A stretch of DNA of 35,960 nt from CALCMJ01 sp964475415 (GTDB lineage: Bacteria > Bacteroidota > Bacteroidia > Chitinophagales > Saprospiraceae): contig CAYYWZ010000039.1 in assembly GCA_964475415.1 (NCBI GenBank), positions 1-35,960 of the forward strand. Reading direction: 5' to 3'. Shown one piece after another: positions 17,062 to 24,477 of this stretch. Each line of letters opens with the position of its first letter. Within the stretch, counting starts at the first letter, position 1. The notes beneath the pieces were generated by a model that ran no database searches, had not been told where the DNA came from, and saw nothing but the letters and a program-made list of their open reading frames with translations. The position numbers and the translations under genes are program-made.

Positions 17062-19089
17062 ATGAAACTGATAATGTTTAAGCATTTATTAATCTTTTTG
17101 TTTGTATTGGCTTATACGGTGGGTTCTACTCAGGAAAAACTGAACATGACCTTATTAGGCAGCTGGCATGATCCTGATTTACCTAAGAAAAACTCAGGTC
17201 AATATTATAATGATATTTGGGGATACGCTAATGAAAGTGGAGAGTTTGCTGTTGTTGGGAATGTTGAACTTACTTTGTTTTTCGACGTAACGGATCCGTG
17301 TAATATTAAGAAGATATTTGAATACGATGGAGGACTGAAAGAAACATGGAGAGATTACAAAACTTTCGGAGACTATATTTATGGTGTTTGTGATTCATGT
17401 ACAGAGGGATTACATATTTTTAAAGCTTCTGGTAAAACTGTAGTCCATGTAAAGACGATCACTGATTTTTTTACAAAATCACATAATATATTTATAGAAG
17501 AATCGACATCAAGACTTTATGCAGCAGGAACCAATGTAGATGATCTTGTCGTGCTAGATATTTCTGATGAAGAAAATCCTACACTTATCGAAGAGATCGA
17601 TTTTGGTTCAGGATTTTATGTTCATGATTTATTTGTAAGAAACAATATAGCCTATTGTTCTCATGGTTATACGGGTATGTTTATCTGGGATCTTACAGAT
17701 CCTTCTAACCCAATTCAATTGACAAATTATACCAATGCTAATCCAAGTCAATATAATCATAGTTCGTGGATGCATCCTACAGAAGATGTAATGTATGTTG
17801 CTAATGAAGTTCCAACAGGTTTGCCAATGCAAGCTGTAGAACTTATAGGTACTGATGGGAATATAACAGGATTAGGGAATACCTATACTTTCCAGGATGC
17901 TTTAGAATCTAATGGTAATCCTACTCCGCACAATCCTTTTGTTGTCGATGATAAGCTTATCATTAGCCATTATGAAGATGGCATAAAAGTATATGATCTT
18001 ACAGATCCTTCTACGCCAGAACTATATGGTTATTATGATACCTATACTGCTAATAATGGAAATTATTCAGGATATGAGGGAAACTGGGGAACCTATCCTT
18101 TCTTGCCTTCGGGAAATATATTAGCTTCAGATATAGATAATGGTTTGTTCGTACTTAGATTAGAAGAGGACTGTGATGCAACAGATAGTGATGGTGATGG
18201 TTATTGTGTAGATTTAGATTGTGACGATACAGATGCAGACATTAATCCTAATGCTATAGAAGCATGTGATGGTCTAGATAATAACTGTGATGGTATTATA
18301 GATGAATGTGTTATTTGCTTTAAGCCTAAGGCTTTTCTTACTGGACCGTATGATGTAAGTACAGGTCTTATGAGTGATATGATGAAAAGAGATGGACACG
18401 TACCTTTAGAAGAACCTTATACAGCAATGGGTTACACTTTTGTTGGTGGAGGCGGGGGAGAGCAGACTGCTCCATCAGTGTTTGCTGTTACAGGACCAGA
18501 TGCAATAGTAGACTGGGTAATTGTAGAATTAAGATCAGAAACGGATAATACAGAAATTGTTTTTTCTAGAGTAGCCCTATTACAAAGAGATGGTGACATA
18601 GTAGATATAGATGGTAGCTCTACTGTTACAGCAGATGGATTATCCCCAGAAAATTATTATCTCTCGATAAAGCATAGAAACCACTTAGCAATAATGAGTG
18701 CTGTGCCAGTAAATCCTACAGAAGGAATCGTATTAGATTTTACAAATGGAGACGTTGCTACTTTTGGAATTGGTGCACAACAGAATTCTGGCGGTATAGC
18801 TACTATGATTCCAGGTAATGGTAATGATAATAATTCTGTCAAATATACAGGAACGGACAATGATGCTGATATCATTAGAAATGAAATTTTAGGAGATCCT
18901 AATAATTTATTAAATCTACTTGGATTTTCACTAGAAGGATATTATCTAGAAGATTATAACATGGATGGAGAATTAAAATATTCGGGATCAGATAATGATT
19001 TTGACATGGTGAGAAATACCATATTAAATAATCAATCAAATATTCTCAACTTGCTCGGCTTTACTATCAATGGAACAGTTCCTAATTAA
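17062..19089 (+). CDS. Secreted choice-of-anchor-B (LVIVD-repeat) beta-propeller protein with calcium-binding and dockerin-like motifs
   Basis: A 675-residue exported protein. The signal peptide is clearest if translation starts at the second ATG (17074); both starts are possible. Residues about 25-365 are LVIVD-type propeller repeats (DVTDPCNIKKIFEY, DISDEENP, DLTDPSNPIQL, DLTDPSTPELYGY). A MopE-like metal-binding segment follows from about 371 (DSDGDGYCVDLDCDD, ACDGLDNNCDG). The C-terminal part has two dockerin-like calcium motifs, TGTDNDADIIRNEIL and NMDGELKYSGSDNDFDMVRN. No T9SS sorting domain is recognisable at its own C-terminus. The next gene starts 15 bases later and carries one, which suggests a shared operon and perhaps a surface complex. 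The function is unknown. Confidence 0.8.
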   Translation: MKLIMFKHLLIFLFVLAYTVGSTQEKLNMTLLGSWHDPDLPKKNSGQYYNDIWGYANESGEFAVVGNVELTLFFDVTDPCNIKKIFEYDGGLKETWRDYKTFGDYIYGVCDSCTEGLHIFKASGKTVVHVKTITDFFTKSHNIFIEESTSRLYAAGTNVDDLVVLDISDEENPTLIEEIDFGSGFYVHDLFVRNNIAYCSHGYTGMFIWDLTDPSNPIQLTNYTNANPSQYNHSSWMHPTEDVMYVANEVPTGLPMQAVELIGTDGNITGLGNTYTFQDALESNGNPTPHNPFVVDDKLIISHYEDGIKVYDLTDPSTPELYGYYDTYTANNGNYSGYEGNWGTYPFLPSGNILASDIDNGLFVLRLEEDCDATDSDGDGYCVDLDCDDTDADINPNAIEACDGLDNNCDGIIDECVICFKPKAFLTGPYDVSTGLMSDMMKRDGHVPLEEPYTAMGYTFVGGGGGEQTAPSVFAVTGPDAIVDWVIVELRSETDNTEIVFSRVALLQRDGDIVDIDGSSTVTADGLSPENYYLSIKHRNHLAIMSAVPVNPTEGIVLDFTNGDVATFGIGAQQNSGGIATMIPGNGNDNNSVKYTGTDNDADIIRNEILGDPNNLLNLLGFSLEGYYLEDYNMDGELKYSGSDNDFDMVRNTILNNQSNILNLLGFTINGTVPN

Positions 19090-19104
19090 AAAAAATCATT
19101 TATA

Positions 19105-20262
19105 ATGAAATATATATTTAGTTTATTTTTTCTCGCTACGTTGATCAACTTACAGGCGCAGTCAGATAACACTTATAGCTTAAAAGTTGTAGACGGACAG
19201 GAATCAGCTATAACAATCTTTGCAAATTTAGAAGATGTAACTGCGGAAAGCGATTTTAGCAATGCACTGATTAGTGTTCTTGTTCCAGCAGGAACTGGAC
19301 AAACTGTACAGTTGCTTTCTAATCAGAGTAAGGTTTCTTCATGGATTATGCAAAAAGTAAATCAAAGTGAAATAAAAAGTATTTGTAATCTTTCGGGAGA
19401 CCATGATCTAGTACAGTTTCACCTGACATCAGGTATGTCTATCTCTGGAACAGCAGATCAAAAAATGCTTAGCTTCAGCTTAGGGACAGCATGTACATCA
19501 GAAGCGGATATTAGATTAATTGATGCTAATAGTGATGACGCTGTAGAAAAATGCTTACTTGATGCAGGAGCAGTATTAACAGGTAGTATAGATAGAGATG
19601 GTAATACCAGTTCTGCACCTACCAAGGGCAATTATATGAAGGTAAAAAAAGGAGGGGCTAAGATAAATTGTAGTGAGCTTAACTTTAGAACTACAGACTT
19701 GCTAAGTTTTACGGTACAGAAGAGAGACAACAAAGCGAGACTAGACTGGACAACAGAAAACGAGCAAGATCTGGAGCGATTCGAAATAGAGGCGAGTACA
19801 GATATGACAAACTTTAATTATGTGGATAGAGTAAAGGCCGAAGGTCTTCCGTCGCAGACCAGAGAATATTTCTTAGTACACGCAGATGTTTCTGGATTCG
19901 AAGAGAATAAACCTAATAAGTTGTATTATAGACTTAAGCTGGTCAATAATGATGGTAGTTTTACTTATTCAGATATTCGATTTGTGAGATTTAGCTCGGA
20001 GACGGATCATGCGTTTGCTGTATATCCTAATCCTACAGATAATGATTTTACAATCGAAGTTGAAACACCAGAAAATGCGCTTTGGACAGTAGATATTCTA
20101 GGATTAGATGGTAGAGCTTATCATAGTTTTTCTATAGATAACAACATAAGTAAGTATAAGATAGATACTGAAAATTTGAAACTTACATCTGGGATATACT
20201 TTATACATGTAAAAGAAAATGGAACTTTAATTACAACAGATAGAGTTGTAATTACAAAGTAG
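19105..20262 (+). CDS. T9SS type A sorting domain-containing secreted protein
   Basis: A 385-residue protein with a signal peptide (residues 1 to about 19, ending LQAQ). The N-terminal half is a beta-rich region of unknown function. Residues about 205-295 are the fibronectin-like module often found next to sorting tails (LDWTTENEQDLERFEIE, YYRLKLVNNDGSFTYS). The last 80 residues are a type A sorting domain, with YPNPTDNDFTIEV and then SGIYFIHVKENG. It should cross the outer membrane through T9SS and be anchored or released. It is 15 bases downstream of the propeller protein and is followed by a strong terminator, so the two form a two-gene unit. Confidence 0.88.
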   Translation: MKYIFSLFFLATLINLQAQSDNTYSLKVVDGQESAITIFANLEDVTAESDFSNALISVLVPAGTGQTVQLLSNQSKVSSWIMQKVNQSEIKSICNLSGDHDLVQFHLTSGMSISGTADQKMLSFSLGTACTSEADIRLIDANSDDAVEKCLLDAGAVLTGSIDRDGNTSSAPTKGNYMKVKKGGAKINCSELNFRTTDLLSFTVQKRDNKARLDWTTENEQDLERFEIEASTDMTNFNYVDRVKAEGLPSQTREYFLVHADVSGFEENKPNKLYYRLKLVNNDGSFTYSDIRFVRFSSETDHAFAVYPNPTDNDFTIEVETPENALWTVDILGLDGRAYHSFSIDNNISKYKIDTENLKLTSGIYFIHVKENGTLITTDRVVITK

Positions 20263-20287
20263 AAAATCAAAATACCAATTGGATAAG

Positions 20288-20322
20288 AAGAATGTTCTCG
20301 CATGCGTGGACATTCTTTTTTT
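20288..20322. terminator. Terminator between convergent genes
   Basis: AAGAATGT (20288-20295) pairs perfectly with ACATTCTT (20310-20317), followed by T to 20322. It closes the 17062-20262 unit 26 bases after the stop. It also sits just beyond the end of the convergent glycosylase gene, but that strand lacks a long T-run, so the plus strand is the main direction. Confidence 0.85.
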
Positions 20323-20330
20323 ATAAGCTA

Positions 20331-20966
20331 TTATTCTTCTTTTTTCTTAGCTTTTCTTTGTTCTCGTAGATGCTGCCACAAATACCTAGAAGCTAAAGAT
20401 CGGTAGGGTATCCATTTTTTAGCCTTTTTATTCATCGCCAATAATAAATCCTTCTTTTCTTTTTTGATCTTGTAGAGCTCCTTCATAACCACCTGTATTG
20501 CATAATCTCCGTCTGGAAAAATATCATCTCTATAAAGGGTAAAAATCAGTATCATTTCTACCGTCCATTTTCCAACACCTTTTATCTGGGTTAGATATTT
20601 TATAATTTCATCATCAGATAGATCTTCCCATAGATCATCCTTTATTTTTTCTTCTTTGAAGAAAGTTGCTATATTTATTACATAACTTGTTTTCTGTCTA
20701 GATAGACCGACGGCCTTTAGATCTTCCTCTTGTACTGCAAGGATCGTTTCAGGATTGCTGAGGTCAAAGTCAAGAAGTTCTTGCAATCTATGATAGATCT
20801 TATCTGCCGCCTTGGTAGATATTTGTTGGTAGACGATGGCCTTTATCAGGTCGTGTAACACATTATTAGGAATACTGATTTTAGGATGAGGTACAGCAGA
20901 AATAACAGCAGCAAGTACTTTATCTTTTTGAAGATGTGAAATAGCCTTTTTATCCTTTTTATTCAT
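20331..20966 (-). CDS. DNA-3-methyladenine glycosylase II-like protein (HhH-GPD, AlkA type)
   Basis: A 211-residue base-excision repair glycosylase that would remove alkylated purines from DNA. The helix-hairpin-helix is IKGVGKWT (128-135), and the catalytic aspartate is probably Asp154 in PDGDYAI, matching the (P)DD(Y) site of AlkA. YQQIS near 46-50 is typical of the compact family. It lacks the N-terminal beta domain of E. coli AlkA and the FeS cysteines of EndoIII, so it belongs with short bacterial AlkA-like proteins. It stands alone and diverges from the DUF885 gene. No ada-type alkylation response gene is adjacent. Confidence 0.9.
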   Translation of the reverse strand: MNKKDKKAISHLQKDKVLAAVISAVPHPKISIPNNVLHDLIKAIVYQQISTKAADKIYHRLQELLDFDLSNPETILAVQEEDLKAVGLSRQKTSYVINIATFFKEEKIKDDLWEDLSDDEIIKYLTQIKGVGKWTVEMILIFTLYRDDIFPDGDYAIQVVMKELYKIKKEKKDLLLAMNKKAKKWIPYRSLASRYLWQHLREQRKAKKKEE

Positions 20967-21105
20967 GCTCTTAGTTGCGTTATGATTTTTTCAGCTAGAA
21001 AACTTCTTTGATATAATTTTCTAATCCTATGATTATTTTCTAGTTTTAATAAGCATCTTAATAAATTCCTGTAGCTATCTGAGGATAATTACGATATATA
21101 ATAAT

Positions 21106-22830
21106 ATGAATACATCCAAGTTAAGCTTTTTCTCAATTCTGATATTTTGCATTTTGCTTTTTATTGGTTCTTCTTGCTCTAGCTCGGGGGGAGAAGGCGT
21201 GAAATCGCTGGAGGATATTATAGAAGAAGAAGCAAAATATGCTAAGGATAGGAAGGATTCCACAAAAGAAAACTGGACAACCGACCTGGATAGTTTAGAT
21301 GCTGATATAGATCAGCTAGAACAGCAGTTGTCGGATCTAGAAAATATAGATGTTAATAGTTTATCCGAAAGTGAATTGATCAATTATGATCTCATCAGTT
21401 TAGTATTAGAGGATCGACTTGCTAACTTAAATAACAAGTCATATCTCATGCCACTGAGTTCTGAAGGTGGTTTTATTACAGGTATAATGTACGCTTTGCA
21501 AAGAATAAAACTAGATAGTGAAGAGCAAAGAATCGCCTATAAGAAGAAGTTAACTAATCTTCCTGAATACCTAGCAAAGCAAAAAGCAATTTTACAAACA
21601 GGTATAGAAAGTGAGATTACTATACCTAGAATAATTGTAGAACAATGCAATAAATTATTACAAGGAAACCTAGAATTAGACCCCAAGGAATCCTTCTTAT
21701 CAAAGCCTCTTGCAAGCTTAGATGATGACGAAAACTTTAAGGAGACTTGTGAAAAAATTATAGAAGAAGATGTGCTTCCATCTATGCAGGATTTTAGTAA
21801 ATTTTTGACAGAAGAATATATTCCTAAAACCAGGAAGTCTATAGGGGTGAGCGAAAACAAAAATGGCAAAGCCTATTATGAACAAAGGGTAAAATATTAT
21901 ACCACCTTAGACATGACACCGGAGCAGGTTTTCGAAACGGGCGTTAGCGAGGTTAAAAGAATAAGGTCAGAAATGGAAACTATTATTTCTGATTTAGAAT
22001 ACCAGGGAAGTTTCGAAGAGTTCTTAACTTTCCTCAGAACAGATCCTCAGTTTTATGCTAAGACTCCTGAACAGATATTACATCATGCAGCCTGGTTGTC
22101 TAAGAAAGCAGAAGAGTTTTTGCCTAAGTATTTTGGAAAATTACCTAGACTTCCTTTTACAGTATCTCCTGTTCCAGAAGCCATAGCGCCTAATTATACA
22201 GCAGGAAGATATTCTCCGGGGTCTTATAAAGATCACAGAGCAGGACAGTATTGGGTAAACACTTTGTATTTAGAAAGTAGACCGCTATATGCTCTGCCAG
22301 CATTGACCTTACATGAAGCAGTGCCAGGTCATCACCTACAAGGATCGTTAGCAGCAGAGATAGAGGATGTACCTTCAATTAGAAACGAGACTTATCTTAG
22401 CGCTTATGGAGAAGGGTGGGGTTTGTATTCCGAGTTTCTAGGTAAGGAAGCTGGATTCTACAAGACACCTTATGAAGATTTTGGAAGACTAACCTATGAG
22501 ATGTGGCGTGCATGTCGATTAGTTGTGGATCCAGGCATCCACTATATGGGCTGGTCTCGACAGGAGGCGGTAGACTTTATGGCAAGCAATACTGCTCTTT
22601 CTATGCATGAGGTCAACACGGAGATAGATCGTTATATTGGCTGGCCCGGTCAGGCGGTATCCTACAAGATAGGAGAGTTGAAAATAAGAGAACTGAGAAA
22701 AAAAGCTGAGGAAAAACTTGGAGAAAAATTTGACATAAGAACCTTCCACGATGCTGTATTGAGAAATGGATCTATACCGCTCAGAACATTAGAAAGAATA
22801 ATAGATAAATATATTGTTGATAATAAATAA
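21106..22830 (+). CDS. DUF885 family lipoprotein, putative zinc metallopeptidase
   Basis: A 574-residue exported protein. The signal ends SSCSSSGG, giving a probable lipidated cysteine near residue 24. The family hallmark HEAVPGHH is at residues 403-410, a HExxPGHH variant of a zinc-binding helix with Glu404 as the likely catalytic base. YGEGWGLYSE and the EVNTEIDRYIGWPGQA region downstream are also characteristic of DUF885. It is probably a periplasmic or surface peptidase; the substrate is unknown. The oxidoreductase gene starts six bases after its stop, so the two are co-transcribed. Confidence 0.88.
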   Translation: MNTSKLSFFSILIFCILLFIGSSCSSSGGEGVKSLEDIIEEEAKYAKDRKDSTKENWTTDLDSLDADIDQLEQQLSDLENIDVNSLSESELINYDLISLVLEDRLANLNNKSYLMPLSSEGGFITGIMYALQRIKLDSEEQRIAYKKKLTNLPEYLAKQKAILQTGIESEITIPRIIVEQCNKLLQGNLELDPKESFLSKPLASLDDDENFKETCEKIIEEDVLPSMQDFSKFLTEEYIPKTRKSIGVSENKNGKAYYEQRVKYYTTLDMTPEQVFETGVSEVKRIRSEMETIISDLEYQGSFEEFLTFLRTDPQFYAKTPEQILHHAAWLSKKAEEFLPKYFGKLPRLPFTVSPVPEAIAPNYTAGRYSPGSYKDHRAGQYWVNTLYLESRPLYALPALTLHEAVPGHHLQGSLAAEIEDVPSIRNETYLSAYGEGWGLYSEFLGKEAGFYKTPYEDFGRLTYEMWRACRLVVDPGIHYMGWSRQEAVDFMASNTALSMHEVNTEIDRYIGWPGQAVSYKIGELKIRELRKKAEEKLGEKFDIRTFHDAVLRNGSIPLRTLERIIDKYIVDNK

Positions 22831-22836
22831 GAAGAT

Positions 22837-23985
22837 ATGAGAAAGATAAGAATGGGAATGATAGGAGGCGGAAGAGGCGCCTTTATAGGAGGAGTACATA
22901 GAATGGCTGCTGCCTTAGATGGACAAATAGAATTAGTATGTGGAGCCTTTAGCTCTAATGCCGAAAAATCTAAATTATCAGGAGAAGATTTCTATCTAGA
23001 CCCATCACGTGTATATGGTTCTTATACGGAAATGATAGAAGAAGAGAAGAAATTATCCGAGGATATAAGAATGGATTTTGTATCTATTGTTACGCCTAAT
23101 CATATGCACTTTGCTCCTGCCGCTATGGCATTAGAAAATGGTTTTCATGTGGTTGCTGATAAGCCACTTTGTTTTGATATGGAGGAGGCTCATAAGTTAG
23201 AGCACATTGTAAAAGACTCTGGGCTGATATTTGCGCTTACACATAACTACACAGGATACCCTATGGTAAAGCAGGCTAAGGCTATGTTTTCCAAGGGAGA
23301 GTTCGGTAAAATAAGAAAGGTTGTTGTAGAGTATCCCCAAGGATGGTTGTCAACTCTGCTAGAAGCTAGCGATCAGAAACAAGCGGCATGGAGAACAGAT
23401 CCTAGTAAGTCAGGAATAGCTGGTGCCATGGGAGACATAGGAACTCATGCGGAGAACTTGGCAGAGTATATGACAGGCTTACATATTTCGGAAATTTGTG
23501 CTGACATAAGTATACTAGTAGATGGTCGATTGTTAGATGATGATGGAAATGTCTTGCTTAGATTCGATAATGGAGCAAAGGGAATACTCTATGCTAGCCA
23601 GATCTCTGCAGGTGAAGAAAACAACTTACGTATCCGAGTATATGGTGAAAAGGGTGGAGTAGAATGGGCACAAATGGAGCCTAACAGTCTTATCGTAAGA
23701 TGGGCAGACAAGGCTACACAAATACTAAGGACAGGCGTAGGAGATCTTAGTCCCGAAGCGCAGGCTCATACAAGAATTCCCGCAGGGCATCCTGAAGGAT
23801 ACCTGGAAGCTTTTGCCAATATTTATAGAAATGTAGCCAAGTGTATACAGGCTAGAATAGCAGGTACAGAAGTAGATCCTATGTACACAGATTTTCCATC
23901 TGTAGAAGATGGTGTAAGAGGTATGAATTTTATCTATAAGGTTATAGAGTCTGGTAAGGCCGATCAGAAGTGGATTAAGATGTAG
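22837..23985 (+). CDS. Gfo/Idh/MocA family oxidoreductase
   Basis: A 382-residue NAD(P)-dependent sugar-type dehydrogenase. The Rossmann motif is GMIGGGRGAFIG near residues 7-18. The catalytic-lysine motif is DKPLCF, the equivalent of the usual EKP, and GDIGTHAENL is the substrate-site histidine region. There is no twin-arginine or other export signal, so it should be cytoplasmic. The substrate cannot be read from sequence. The six-base gap to the DUF885 gene suggests one operon, although no functional link is obvious. Confidence 0.9.
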   Translation: MRKIRMGMIGGGRGAFIGGVHRMAAALDGQIELVCGAFSSNAEKSKLSGEDFYLDPSRVYGSYTEMIEEEKKLSEDIRMDFVSIVTPNHMHFAPAAMALENGFHVVADKPLCFDMEEAHKLEHIVKDSGLIFALTHNYTGYPMVKQAKAMFSKGEFGKIRKVVVEYPQGWLSTLLEASDQKQAAWRTDPSKSGIAGAMGDIGTHAENLAEYMTGLHISEICADISILVDGRLLDDDGNVLLRFDNGAKGILYASQISAGEENNLRIRVYGEKGGVEWAQMEPNSLIVRWADKATQILRTGVGDLSPEAQAHTRIPAGHPEGYLEAFANIYRNVAKCIQARIAGTEVDPMYTDFPSVEDGVRGMNFIYKVIESGKADQKWIKM

Positions 23986-24035
23986 GATTTAGTTGTTTAT
24001 GTAAATGGGTTGTACATCATTGAAAACAAGAGACA

Positions 24036-24197
24036 ATGAATAAATATTTGGGAATACTACTTATGAGTTTGTTAATAATTTCGTGCAAAGGGCAGTCGAA
24101 TTATGAAATTGAAAGAATAGTAGGAGGACCTTGTCAAGATTGTGAAGCCTTATTGGATTATAAAATATATAATATCACTCCATATTCAAATACCTAG
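24036..24197 (+). pseudogene. N-terminal fragment of an intradiol dioxygenase-like lipoprotein
   Basis: A 53-codon reading frame starts with a lipoprotein signal (MNKYLGILLMSLLIISC) and continues RIVGGPCQDCEALLDYKI. That opening resembles the GGPCxxCEA start of a family of Bacteroidota lipoproteins with an intradiol ring-cleavage dioxygenase fold, which are normally about 200 residues. The catalytic domain is absent and the frame stops at 24195-24197. The stop overlaps the end of the oppositely oriented DoxX fragment, so both genes appear cut at the same point. The family match is from memory of the N-terminus. Confidence 0.6.
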
Positions 24198-24460
24198 CTT
24201 GAAAAGATAGCTCCAGAAATAATACCTAATCCTAATAGCGCTCCTATGCCTCTTGTCTTAGGAACTAAGATTAGTAGAGAGGCTATAAGTTCCATAACAC
24301 CTATTCCTATTCTTCCATAAGGTTCCATCCCTAATTTCGAGAATAAAGCCACACTATCTGGATGTGCCGAAAACTTGAAATAGAGTGTTTGTAATAATAT
24401 ACCTGCTGCTATGACAGCTAATACAGTTTCCAGTATTTTTTTGGAATTGATATGTAACAA
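24194..24460 (-). pseudogene. C-terminally truncated DoxX family membrane protein
   Basis: The 88-residue product has the first two to three membrane helices of a small DoxX protein, with AAGILLQTLYFKF, SKLGMEPYGRIG and LGLGIISGAIF. Relatives of this subgroup are about 120-130 residues and continue past GAIFSH. Here the frame reads GAIFSS and stops, losing the last helix or two. No ATG is in frame at the start, so a TTG (24460) must be used. It lies 17 bases downstream of the propeller protein gene on the same strand. It may still be expressed, but a complete protein is unlikely. Confidence 0.65.
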
Positions 24461-24477
24461 ATTTTGATTAAAGCATA

